Source of the DNA: Candidatus Obscuribacterales bacterium
GTDB taxonomy: Bacteria > Cyanobacteriota > Vampirovibrionia > Obscuribacterales > Obscuribacteraceae
Length of the DNA stretch: 64,000 bases
Assembly: GCA_019752635.1 (NCBI GenBank)
Contig: JAIELX010000018.1
Span: forward strand, 52,211-116,210
Direction of reading: 5' to 3'
Positions 10,201 through 17,335 of the stretch are shown here, one piece after another. Position numbers and translations under genes: made by a program. The notes beneath the pieces were generated by a model, which saw nothing but the letters and a program-made list of their open reading frames with translations, ran no database searches and was not told where the DNA came from. Every line of letters begins with the position of its first letter. Position 1 is the stretch's first letter.

Positions 10201-13200
10201 AGTAAAAATGGGCTGGTGTTCGTCGGAAAAGCCGAATCACTGACAGCCGTTAGCGATGAAGTAGCTCACAAGTGGGTGGGCGCGCATAACCAGTATTTGG
10301 CATTCATCTCTACTCTTGCAGTGGCGTTCTCGCAGGGCAAGCATCACCGCCCCGTTCGCCCGGGGCGCGGCAGCGAAGTCTTCGTCGACCCTGCGGCATT
10401 GAAGGAGGTAATCGCAGCGCTTAGAAAGGATGGGCACACCGTCAAAGCGATTCCGGGAAAACCGGGCGAATGGGAAGTGACAACCTACAACAACCGTGGC
10501 GATGCCCCCCCGCTGATAATGCGCCTCAGTCCAGAGACCGCAGGAAAGTTACCGCACGAAGTACCGGCAAAGAAATTGCCAGGCGTAAAGTCAGATTCGC
10601 TTGGGAAAGACGGCAAATGGATGACTGCATCGGCCGGTGAAATGTCCAAAGGAAACTACAAAGGAGCGTATGAAGCTGCTCGCAATAATGAAATGAAACC
10701 GCCGGACCTCGAAATCGTACCTGAGGTGGTCGAAATTACGGCAGCAGACATTATGGCGGGCAAAGTTGGTGATCACATAAGTTCGATGCGCGGTGCGGGC
10801 AGGGCAGGCGCCGATCAAAATGGCAAATTACAGATAACAGAACCGCGCACTCTCATCAAACTGCCGGACGGCGTGACCGTTGACCTGTTGAATCCGACGG
10901 TCACCGCCGGAGCCAATTCAAAGTCACTCACTCCATCACAGAAGCAGATAATCGACCGCTGCCTGGAATCTCCGCACGGGAAAAGAATACTAGCCGAGCA
11001 TGCATTCATAATTTTCGAAGAAATGTTCCACATACGACAACTTGTTGAAGGTGGCATACCATTATCTGACTTGTACAAAGGATTTGCAGCCAGCAGACCG
11101 GGAGAGACCACAGGAAGAAATAACTCGTCAGATATATTCGGACGCAATCGAGATTCATACGAAAGAGAGTTTTTGGTTGCCGCATACGAGGCGGGTATAG
11201 TTCCGGAAGTATTAGACGCGCAATTTGCAAAAATGTATGGCGCTCGCGCAGAGATGATGGACTTTGTCAACAAGGTCGCAAATAAACAAATTTCGATTCC
11301 TGAAGCAGGCAAGCTTCCCGAACAGCTACAGCGACCTGTTGAACCAAAACCGGTGGACCCGACGAAGCCAGCAGCGAATAAGCCCGGAGAGACACTACCT
11401 GTGGTAGCAAAGCCCGGCGAAGTTAAACCAAATCCCAAAGTTGACTTAAGGCGCATCGAAGAGCCAAAGCCAGACTCCGATCCGTGGAAAGTCAGACCTC
11501 TCGATCCGACAACCCTGCGCCCGACTGATCCTGCTTCTGCTAAATGGTTGGACAAAGCGCTCGAAAGACTGGATTTGTCGCCGGAGGAACTTGCTGTGTT
11601 CAACGAGGGTCTTGCCAACGGAAAGATTCGTTTTACGATTCTGGATCGCAGCGCACTGGTTGCGCTTGAAAAGGACCAGCGCATTTTGTCCTTGGAGGGC
11701 GGGAAAGAAGTAAACTCAGCACCATACAAGCCCGGTGCAGGTCAGGACATGAAGACGCCGTTGCAGCATGCGGATTTATACGATCCCGCGACATGGCCGG
11801 CAGCAACGCTAATGGTGCGGGTTCCCGGTCCACACGGAGATAAATATTACGTAGTTAACGGATGCAGACGTGTTCATGTTTTTGGTTCCGAGGCCCTCAA
11901 CCCGAAAAACAAATCCATCCCAATTCTGGTTTTTGATGGACCGGAGGCTTTCTTGAAAGCGCTAAATTACGACACCAGCGCTGGCATAAACAGGGCCACG
12001 CCTTTTAACTTCATGCAAAACAACTCCGCAAGACCGGCAAGACAAAAGGTTGAATTACGACGCATCGAGGACAATATCGAAACCAGCCTGGCGATGATCA
12101 AGGAGGCACAAAAACCGGGCAAAGCTCTCGATTCAGCGCGCGCCGACTCGCACCCCGAAACGGCACAAACAATGACCAAGGCGCTGACCGAGCAGGTCAA
12201 CAGCAAGAAGCTCACCACCGAACATGTTCAAAAGCTGCTGACTTTGCCTCCCGGAGATTTAGATACAGTGACAACTTGGTTGACTGACTCTAAAACATCG
12301 GAGCAGACCAAAGCTAAGTTCCTCAGCCTCAGCCCTGGCGAAATGGATGCCTTTCTCACTTTCAAACGATCGGACATCTTGCCTCTGTTCGAGGAAGGAA
12401 GCCTCGACGGGCAGAGACTGCTTCAGCTACAACGCCTGGTGCTCATGGATTCCGCAAGCGGGCCGAAAGCGGCAAAGGCTGTATTGAAGAACATGAAGGA
12501 CTGGTCGCCTTTGGACACTAAGGCCCTGTTCGAGCTCCTTCCCCAACTGGAGGTGCTCCCGCCCGCGGCACTACTAGTGGTGCTACAACACTTGCCGGTA
12601 TCTCGCTTCCAGAACTTGTCCGCAATCGCAAAAGATCCGGCGCGCCTGGCCGACTTTGTACGCCAGCTCGACGGAGTAAATGCACTATCAAACACAGAAA
12701 TCCATCAACGCAAAGAATCCATCGAGCGCTCACGTGACAAACTGACGGAGCAAGCGGAAAACAGTCCATCCGATATCGAAATGGCGAGCAAGGTTCAAGA
12801 CGTGATGTCGGTGTACGCCGTCCTCAACGGACTGCACCGGTCCAGGGTCGCTAAAGAAGTCTCCAGACTGAAGTCCGTCGAACAGCAGACCTCCGCAGAC
12901 ACCCAAGTCACATCCCGGGGAGGATTTGCGACACAAGGCTTGGTGACAAAATGGGTCAGGGATTTGGTCGCCGCCAAAAACAAAGGCACCGATCCAGCTC
13001 GCTACATTTTGCTGGAAGGCAGACCCGGCAGCGGGGCAGACCACGTTCATATGGACGTCATACTGCTCGACACTCACAGCGGTCGCTACGTACCGATTGA
13101 TATCAAACAGAAGCAAGCAAACTTGCCCGATACGGTCAAACTTCTGCAGTCCGATCCGCGAGATCCCCGTCTTGACGGTTTTGAGCACGGCAGCCTTGAA

Positions 13201-13599
13201 TGGACGGCTGCGCGAAAAGCTCTGGTTGAATCTGACATGGCAAACATTTTCTCCGGCCTTCGCAGTTCGCCCCTGAACATTATGACAGTGGGCGTACCGT
13301 TGGAAGTACATTTGTCTCCGTCAAATCTCGGCAAAACAGACGCAGTCCTTCATTCCATAAGCATTCTGCCCCCGGCTCTAAAAATTGCAGCGGCCACCCG
13401 GATGCTAGGCGAAGTACAAAAGCAACAACAATCCGTAGAAACGTTCGTAAAGGACCTTCGTGCGGAAGCTAATCGCGCCCCCGGCTCGGCCAATCGTTTA
13501 CGTAGTTATGCACTGGAAATCGAAAACCGCCTTCTGCGAAAAGACGGATTTTTCGCCCGAACGACAAATCAACTAGCACGGATGTCTGCAGGAAAGTAA
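4300..13599 (+). CDS. Giant modular protein (3,099 residues), function unknown
   Basis: A single uninterrupted frame of 9.3 kb. ATG 4300 has GGAG nine bases upstream; ATG 4282 or TTG 4276 would add 6-8 residues. No signal peptide is seen. Rough order: a beta-rich N-terminal part (about 1-190), an acidic linker near 230, a very long helical region (about 250-1,770), a Gly/Ala/Val hydrophobic segment near 1,780-1,815, then smaller modules. These include an EExxH-type motif (EEMFH, about 2,240-2,244) with a later YEREF, a Pro-rich linker (about 2,330-2,410), and near the C-terminus an Asp at 2,919 with D-x-K at 2,934-2,936, reminiscent of PD-(D/E)xK nucleases. Linker plus terminal nuclease-like module resembles polymorphic toxins, but no secretion signal or immunity gene is identified. 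Domain calls are inference. Confidence 0.8.
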   Translation: MDETKELQPENTDNGGIVAGLGDRPWQLEREAQIRDNKQTENTAEHTRFFLLDGSPISNLVGQRRSIVQINQRPSNESEIYIYPNGQAARDRAAEARVCITRTSEESRSLETRSFFKANSKTPVATVLKEIDQKSNTVTITAITPTERQTIVFANGGVTQLQFEINNGERMTCTFDAKGSLQSLERNGTVLDSEQSRIYMGAIQRTIAIAKKENELDFANGPQETEEKEEGEEDRPEANEAPPSAQIEDDVSFRKEYKKETIDALHATLGSAVEGQPIDPFSQLEFFSDIDVNPRSPEGRNAKHIRDFMKAIDPAMRQKALDGLAKEVLSGDNYYAISVLKRLSLVHAACRLKEAKTADQRNDAFKALASIELSSFESRGRNAFLAGLPETMKDFRKNEASLAKPQREARLNARIALSSRVNADQDLDTSIVNFVNAIPEDRKKALAVLEERAIQSCVLGDNDVVCQTRSEVFRARFFDSALDITETTDAKTALASFDKIESEAKEGNIYSNSFLKKVPQGDLNRIKKDLASADKDVSSKALIELKQVLGPQQQEFANLRQKNPAELIESFADRPEEISRARLQAQLELTQAEQKVEIAMAQYLDRSATTDQRLKALGDLKAESGKRIRHHASDNVEPLVSALERIEQGRKLKADLLNALRQVDGSAKTTEEHLKIVKDELRALLGEAEIRGESSIFGKDRKYFERKLSDLDDPARTCAVLKELLDALPRTDRELDQLRVGTIGNSLNREASDHDYARAEEELKEEAEKFGNTAARELLPWVQATRVMKNIERTGTTLGLLQGISELGKMAHAGNYHARRALASLLVSDAEASDKYEFRRTVDLTSGNRATSLAVAIPDLSNLADKYPEAFKACFKQLIGTIMTLPRTTETDASAVETAALAMTLIRKKNQSGTHTLDSELIENVHNALKEQVEKCPRAFGALCSLLSSSDKKEREILIDAVIVGAKKFGIESLLTQLQAGAAKNDSVSIKILARIAAGHAENGEKADAASAILDRAAAQDSKACTLVQSILIECLKTSQDRGVLLATLGAVTARSGNATPEVRAILHTGLRNDDTRSSAAIGLSKMARLWDNSDVEALNANMSAAVLSALESNRYCISDSHQRSLVSSAFEVIISKPVDKSGKDAQDRVTALRLLTVFSGHIQPHHIPSIAALGDRFSPGQAFEGASAKLESVPAIGKVGLREKGFTDDQAKAIQVEASKVLVSTVLTSKDPDAKDLATRAIASHSFAWSLEDSQLRSKILDFGQGKEISLDDLDRITSILYGIRRPTAALLRDLRSGYKDSEYFERAESAARKYDVAAVVANMHLWNSLPPEIRKALLASTPELSSAFVDPAQVEGLLVAGTLEEKFPFLRDEFYHKNVQGEHGWQLQGRTLRNAVETLESVGRKSIANDQYFINNLKADYDKTLAELVKLTSEGKTGAFFSFGAVPTHLKMLAGAVLPRSPIDLNGNVDLTALIPGSRSTKVLLEFRSKWDTQQKHLLEKLDAIETDIIAREKVLNQKQKLANDLALAVGIGKYHEAANSGDLKKADAEALNLIRDFGVDRLRVFAPEIHNSLFGNEQAGFQRLKLNGRNSLGRFPEYSSDMSKRLDQGVEALRGWKDGGKVEAAAFRRSALEAIECDPGLNDIADIARTVGADLEVFYDLFEAGSVGSKGPNFVKTMREYAKQLADQFAAATPEKIARCRASLNRLEAALPHIADKEAYEALENKISSLKAFMDIASSESQSGKQFRKLLAEIQDSTKFSEDTIGKWFRENGPNILAGAVAAAITVVSLGSGTPVAVTLVAMAASGVVGTQLTKELLFQVDNKVFGVVLGHPGERSLPMKWFRENETKLMVLFALLVSEDQLSSPQMEKLRNDLIASFTKEMALPLGEEFLTNVVLGFGCFGAGQVGANGFRSLFTKSTLNNLFRSRVTQDFAAATKAVTDAAAKSKWANSFVVSSMKGVAKESKNGLVFVGKAESLTAVSDEVAHKWVGAHNQYLAFISTLAVAFSQGKHHRPVRPGRGSEVFVDPAALKEVIAALRKDGHTVKAIPGKPGEWEVTTYNNRGDAPPLIMRLSPETAGKLPHEVPAKKLPGVKSDSLGKDGKWMTASAGEMSKGNYKGAYEAARNNEMKPPDLEIVPEVVEITAADIMAGKVGDHISSMRGAGRAGADQNGKLQITEPRTLIKLPDGVTVDLLNPTVTAGANSKSLTPSQKQIIDRCLESPHGKRILAEHAFIIFEEMFHIRQLVEGGIPLSDLYKGFAASRPGETTGRNNSSDIFGRNRDSYEREFLVAAYEAGIVPEVLDAQFAKMYGARAEMMDFVNKVANKQISIPEAGKLPEQLQRPVEPKPVDPTKPAANKPGETLPVVAKPGEVKPNPKVDLRRIEEPKPDSDPWKVRPLDPTTLRPTDPASAKWLDKALERLDLSPEELAVFNEGLANGKIRFTILDRSALVALEKDQRILSLEGGKEVNSAPYKPGAGQDMKTPLQHADLYDPATWPAATLMVRVPGPHGDKYYVVNGCRRVHVFGSEALNPKNKSIPILVFDGPEAFLKALNYDTSAGINRATPFNFMQNNSARPARQKVELRRIEDNIETSLAMIKEAQKPGKALDSARADSHPETAQTMTKALTEQVNSKKLTTEHVQKLLTLPPGDLDTVTTWLTDSKTSEQTKAKFLSLSPGEMDAFLTFKRSDILPLFEEGSLDGQRLLQLQRLVLMDSASGPKAAKAVLKNMKDWSPLDTKALFELLPQLEVLPPAALLVVLQHLPVSRFQNLSAIAKDPARLADFVRQLDGVNALSNTEIHQRKESIERSRDKLTEQAENSPSDIEMASKVQDVMSVYAVLNGLHRSRVAKEVSRLKSVEQQTSADTQVTSRGGFATQGLVTKWVRDLVAAKNKGTDPARYILLEGRPGSGADHVHMDVILLDTHSGRYVPIDIKQKQANLPDTVKLLQSDPRDPRLDGFEHGSLEWTAARKALVESDMANIFSGLRSSPLNIMTVGVPLEVHLSPSNLGKTDAVLHSISILPPALKIAAATRMLGEVQKQQQSVETFVKDLRAEANRAPGSANRLRSYALEIENRLLRKDGFFARTTNQLARMSAGK

Positions 13600-13622
13600 A
13601 TCGAAATTAGAAATCTAGTGCC

Positions 13623-13667
13623 GAAAGCTTGACGAATCTGATCTTTGCGTCGCCTTAACAAGCTTTC
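13623..13667 (+). terminator. Candidate hairpin after the giant gene
   Basis: A perfect 9-bp inverted repeat, GAAAGCTTG (13623-13631) with CAAGCTTTC (13659-13667), lies 24 bp after the stop of the giant gene. The loop is 27 nt and no long T run follows, so it is a weak intrinsic terminator at best. It could also be an operator for the gene at 13711. Confidence 0.3.
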
Positions 13668-13710
13668 TATAAGGTGTTGCACATACAAAGTTCGCGTTGG
13701 AGGAATACGC

Positions 13711-13848
13711 ATGTCACTAGAAAGAGCAGAGAATTCGAAAGAAGAACAAGACTCGGTCGGAATTGGAGGAGGAGTAATTGAACTGTTAAAAGGCTTAGAT
13801 TTCAAATTGCCAAAACAGGAAGACATCATTGCCGCAACTTTCAGTTGA
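13711..13848 (+). CDS. N-terminal part of a split gene, 45 codons
   Basis: A 45-codon frame with the strongest ribosome site of this block, GGAGG six bases before ATG. The product ends within KQEDIIAATFS at a TGA at 13846-13848. The next frame, 13829-14590, overlaps the end by 20 bases in the +1 frame and has only a TTG to start from. The simplest reading is one gene of about 290 codons interrupted by a one-base indel near 13840, or a programmed frameshift. Two overlapping coupled genes are the alternative. No family recognised. Confidence 0.5.
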   Translation: MSLERAENSKEEQDSVGIGGGVIELLKGLDFKLPKQEDIIAATFS

Positions 13849-14590
13849 TTCCGGGCCAACAGCGGGAGGAAACGACTCAGGAAAGAAACCACCGGGCGGG
13901 GAGCCCTTAGCCGATAAGCTAGGCTCGCTCCCCTCCCAACCGAAAGTGGAGGAATCGGGCGGCAGAAGGCCAGGTCCGGTCAAGGGACCGGGACCAGGGC
14001 CGAACCCGGTTATGGGAGCCGACATCACGCTCCTCAACAATGGACCAAGAGAACAGATGTCCCCGCAGCAGAAACACTCGATGGAGCACAGACCAAAAGA
14101 TTTGCCGTTTCTTCACGAGTTACTGAATACGAATCAGCCACGAGAGAATTTTGAGAAGATTGCAGAACGAGCGATTAAGAAAGAGCTTCTCACGACTAGG
14201 TCCCGCGAAATCGCCAAGACAGTTGGCTTCGATGGCACTATGTCCGACAATGAGAAAGAACAACTGGCGAAAGACTTCGAATACGCGCGCAAAACAGGCT
14301 GCGAAGACGAGTTTGTAGCGGCAATAAATGAGAAACTCAAAAATGCCGACAAGCCCTTTAGAATCGTCGTTGACAAACGGCAATCAAGCGAAATTGTTGA
14401 GTTGGATCGCCTACTGAAAGGTGAGACAAGAACCGTTTTCGTGGTCAATGCAGATCAAGGCAAAATAATCGATACGCACAGGTTCGACGTTCGCCACCCC
14501 CTTTTTATTCCTTCAAACACGGATCAAATTCCTTACGACCGTCCTATTGAGCCATTCAAAATCAAAACGCCTCCGCTCAAGCAGAAATAG
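13829..14590 (+). CDS. Pro/Gly-rich plus helical protein, probable continuation of the frame at 13711
   Basis: The 253-codon frame opens with a TTG overlapping the end of the 45-codon frame at 13711. Residues 10-65 are rich in Gly, Pro, Lys and Ser, like a linker; residues 85-190 look helical and charged; the C-terminal 60 residues look like beta strands (FRIVVD, TVFVVNADQGKI). I recognise no family. It follows the giant gene on the same strand and shares its style of long low-complexity linkers, so it may work with it, but no sequence feature proves that. A strong hairpin terminator follows at 14645. Confidence 0.6.
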   Translation: MPQLSVDSGPTAGGNDSGKKPPGGEPLADKLGSLPSQPKVEESGGRRPGPVKGPGPGPNPVMGADITLLNNGPREQMSPQQKHSMEHRPKDLPFLHELLNTNQPRENFEKIAERAIKKELLTTRSREIAKTVGFDGTMSDNEKEQLAKDFEYARKTGCEDEFVAAINEKLKNADKPFRIVVDKRQSSEIVELDRLLKGETRTVFVVNADQGKIIDTHRFDVRHPLFIPSNTDQIPYDRPIEPFKIKTPPLKQK

Positions 14591-14644
14591 GGAGCAGTTG
14601 GCCTCAACGTCCACATTTCAATTTTTCTTCGTCCCGACTCCCCT

Positions 14645-14686
14645 CAAACCACCGGCCCCCTAATGGATGCTGGTGGTTTGTTATTC
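14645..14686 (+). terminator. Intrinsic terminator after the split gene
   Basis: A 12-bp stem with one G-T wobble (14645-14656 with 14669-14680) ends in GGTGGTTTG and is followed by TTATT. It lies about 55 bp after the stop at 14590 and before the next plus-strand frame. The T tract is short, so termination may be partial. Confidence 0.55.
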
Positions 14687-14811
14687 AGCTTGTGAGATGC
14701 AGAAAGATAGAAGACGTAACCTTGCATGATTTAGCGTCTTGTTAGCAAATTATGCATATCATCGTTTGCACAAGGGGTCAGGGAATCGGGGCAAGACGAT
14801 TGAAAGACACC

Positions 14812-15351
14812 ATGCAGTTTCAGTGGCATCCAGGCATTCCGTCCACCTTTTCACAACCATGCAGACCGATTTGTTCAGGAGTAGTTGTGAAAACTATCGC
14901 AGCAACATGGCTAAAGATTTGCATCGGACCGGCCCTGCCTTCCTGGCTGACCGAACTGGTTGCCCGGGCAACCTGCAAAAGCGAAGATTGTCTCTGCGCC
15001 GGGCAATTGCTACCAGAAAGGCCCAGTCACCTACCCGCGTTCATGCCCACAGCCTTTGAACCAACCATCGAAGAGCGCCGCAGCGAGAACAGGAAAGAAA
15101 GCAGTCCGCAGCCAAACAAGCCCGTCAAGTGGCCGCTGCAGACGAGTCGATTGCAAGAAGAACTTTTGGATGAAGTGTTCGGAACATCTCAAACAGAGCG
15201 CATAAAAGTCTCCGACGAACGCTTCGCATTCACTAATTCACTCTCAAATTTGGTGCCTCCGCTGACCCCAAATCCGATACAACACGAGGCACAACAGAAA
15301 CGCAGAAACTCCTTAGCGCAATTGTCAGAGTACTGGCAAGCAGTCGATTGA
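14812..15351 (+). CDS. Hypothetical protein
   Basis: A 179-codon frame from ATG 14812; an earlier ATG at 14752 would give 199 codons. Neither has a clear ribosome site. The first 90 residues are rich in Cys, Pro and Trp and look poorly structured. The last 80 residues are more protein-like, with a helical, charged segment (RLQEELLDEVF) and an amphipathic end. I cannot name a family. The convincing C-terminal half and weak N-terminal half leave open an older, partly decayed gene or a wrong start. Confidence 0.4.
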   Translation: MQFQWHPGIPSTFSQPCRPICSGVVVKTIAATWLKICIGPALPSWLTELVARATCKSEDCLCAGQLLPERPSHLPAFMPTAFEPTIEERRSENRKESSPQPNKPVKWPLQTSRLQEELLDEVFGTSQTERIKVSDERFAFTNSLSNLVPPLTPNPIQHEAQQKRRNSLAQLSEYWQAVD

Positions 15352-15481
15352 AACCGTGCTTCCGGAATCTCGCTAAAATGACAACCGCAATTGCCATTTC
15401 CGGTGGTATCTTCCTTCGCGCTTCTGTAATAATAGTATGCGTCTTCAGGCGAAGCTCGACAGCGCTAGCGAAAAGGATGTT

Positions 15482-16459
15482 ATGACAAAGAATTGGATTG
15501 CGTTTATTGCACTAACTCTTGGATTCGCTCTGTCGAACTTTCCAGCAGACGGAGCGCCGAATTCGCGAAAAAAATCCTCGGCAGGCACCGTAGTCGGCAA
15601 ATCATCATCAACAGCTGCAGAAACTAAAGCGGGCGAAGACAGAGAGCATGATGTGCGCGCTGTTTTGATTTCGCTAGAGCAAGCCTTTGCTAGCAAGACT
15701 CTAGCAAAGGTAATTGAACTTTTTAGCGAGAATGCAATTTTCATAGATCAAAGCGGCGAACAGACACAAGGGCGAGAACCTCTCCGCAATCGCTTCGCGC
15801 CCCTGTTCCAGCAAGAGACAATTCCGGTAGTCGGTCTGCATCCCGAGAGCGTGAGATTCCCCGCCCCCGGAGTCGCTTCCGTAGTCGGGGTGGTCAGCCG
15901 AAAACGAGGCACATCGCAATTGCCGGCCACACGTTTCACAATGTTGATGGTTCAAACGAATTCGAATTGGCAGATCAGCGAAATTACCGAAACCGTTATC
16001 CAATCGGCACAATTTGAAGATCGCCTTGCGGAACTCGATTGGATGATAGGCGAATGGCGTGTAAACAAAACTGATGTCGATGCAAAAATGAATGTGGAAT
16101 GGGCGGCAGGAAAGAAGTTCATTCTGGCGAAAACCACAATTACGAAACCGGACAAGACAGAACAGATTGATACGCAAGTAATCGGATGGGACCCGCAGAA
16201 TAACCGCATCATTTCCTGGCACTTCGACAGCAATGGCGGTTATGGCTCCGGAGCCTGGAGCAAACGTCCCGACAAGAATGAATGGAGCGTGGACGTTATT
16301 GGAGTTGGTGCAGACGGAAGCACCACTAGAGCCACCAATGTTTTTCAACTGAAGGGTTCCAGTGAATTTTCATGGCAATCAGTAAACCGAAGCCAAAACG
16401 ATGAACCGGTTGCCGACACGGAAGCGCTAAATGTTCAACGTCTCAAAGCACAGGGGTAG
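15482..16459 (+). CDS. Exported NTF2/SnoaL-like protein
   Basis: The 325-residue product starts at ATG 15482 with AAGG six bases upstream; an earlier ATG at 15437 would put 15 charged residues before the signal peptide. Residues 1-25 form a signal peptide ending near the Ala-Pro at 24-25. Residues about 55-175 fit the SgcJ/EcaC and SnoaL-like NTF2 fold (ALISLEQAF, IFIDQSGEQTQGRE, F-T-M-L-M-V-Q). Residues 180-320 form a second beta-rich domain (DWMIGEW, GWDPQNNRIISWHFDSNGG) like the DUF1579-type lipocalin fold. Such proteins often bind small hydrophobic molecules; the ligand is unknown. The Ala-rich exported protein begins only 4 bp after the stop, so the two form an operon. Confidence 0.75.
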   Translation: MTKNWIAFIALTLGFALSNFPADGAPNSRKKSSAGTVVGKSSSTAAETKAGEDREHDVRAVLISLEQAFASKTLAKVIELFSENAIFIDQSGEQTQGREPLRNRFAPLFQQETIPVVGLHPESVRFPAPGVASVVGVVSRKRGTSQLPATRFTMLMVQTNSNWQISEITETVIQSAQFEDRLAELDWMIGEWRVNKTDVDAKMNVEWAAGKKFILAKTTITKPDKTEQIDTQVIGWDPQNNRIISWHFDSNGGYGSGAWSKRPDKNEWSVDVIGVGADGSTTRATNVFQLKGSSEFSWQSVNRSQNDEPVADTEALNVQRLKAQG

Positions 16460-16463
16460 TAGA

Positions 16464-17297
16464 ATGAAAGCCCTGGAGGGACATACCTTAGCGATTGCGA
16501 TTTTAGTGCTGGTCGCGTGGAACGCAACAGCGTCGCACTGCCACGCACAAAACTCACCGGGCTATCCGAATTTTGGATTTCGCTCCTACGCCAGCGGTAG
16601 CACCAGAAATTACAACACCGGATTTGGTGGCATGGCTCAGAGCAATTCCTTTAACAGCGGATTCGCTAGCATCAGCAACAACGCGAACCAATATGCGGGA
16701 ACAGCGCAACAGTATCCACCAACGCAGCAAGTCACTCAATACCGGCAAACACAGTATCGGGGTTCTCGGCCAACCCCGCCAACTCCGTACAGTACCGCAG
16801 CACTCAACCAGTTAATCGGTAACGTTAAATCCATATCTCAGTCCGCCCACAACGCAAATGGGGGTCAAGGTCTCCTTCCCGGCGTGTCCAAGCAAGAGAT
16901 GCTCCGCATCTTCCTTGAAGGGGGCTCGCCCGACCCGGGAGGCGGCGGATTCGAGGGTGGCTTTGGCGGCGCAGGCGTAGCCGGTCCGGGTAGCAATCAG
17001 TCCGCTAATACAAGCAATGCTTATTCCAACTATCAAAGAGCAGAGAATGAAGCTAATAAAGCTCGCAATTATGCAGAGCGCGCACGCTACGGCAGCGACC
17101 AATGGAACCGAAAAAACGCTGCCAGCCAAGCTGAATATGCGGCAAACAACGCAAACTACGCAGCTGAACGCGCTGAATCAGCGGCCTATTCGGGGGATAG
17201 TCAAGCAAGACACTATGCCGGTCTGGCCCGACAAGCAGCAAACCGCGCTCGCGAAAGCGCAAACCGCGCTCGATACAATGCCGACACTACTGGCTAA
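16464..17297 (+). CDS. Exported Gly/Asn/Ala-rich low-complexity protein
   Basis: The 277-residue product starts at ATG 16464 with GGGG nine bases upstream. Residues 1-30 are a signal peptide ending HCHAQ. Residues 30-110 are rich in Ser, Asn, Tyr, Gly and Gln. A Gly-rich stretch follows near 150-175. The last 85 residues are a repetitive Ala/Arg/Asn/Glu helix with spaced units such as AERAR, AANNANYAAERAE and ANRARESANRAR. The composition suggests a surface or periplasmic structural protein, not an enzyme. The gene follows the NTF2-like gene in an operon and converges on the kinase gene at 17336. I know no named family. Confidence 0.7.
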   Translation: MKALEGHTLAIAILVLVAWNATASHCHAQNSPGYPNFGFRSYASGSTRNYNTGFGGMAQSNSFNSGFASISNNANQYAGTAQQYPPTQQVTQYRQTQYRGSRPTPPTPYSTAALNQLIGNVKSISQSAHNANGGQGLLPGVSKQEMLRIFLEGGSPDPGGGGFEGGFGGAGVAGPGSNQSANTSNAYSNYQRAENEANKARNYAERARYGSDQWNRKNAASQAEYAANNANYAAERAESAAYSGDSQARHYAGLARQAANRARESANRARYNADTTG

Positions 17298-17335
17298 TGC
17301 CAGAGTCGCAGTTTCGCCTTGAAGTTCGACATCTT

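Noticed and set aside
10815..11729. 304-codon open frame on the minus strand
   Set aside because: It lies wholly inside the giant gene, has Ser/Arg-rich unnatural composition and no ribosome site; it is a shadow of the plus-strand frame.
12730..13311. 193-codon minus-strand frame
   Set aside because: It is opposite the C-terminal region of the giant gene and has no family match.
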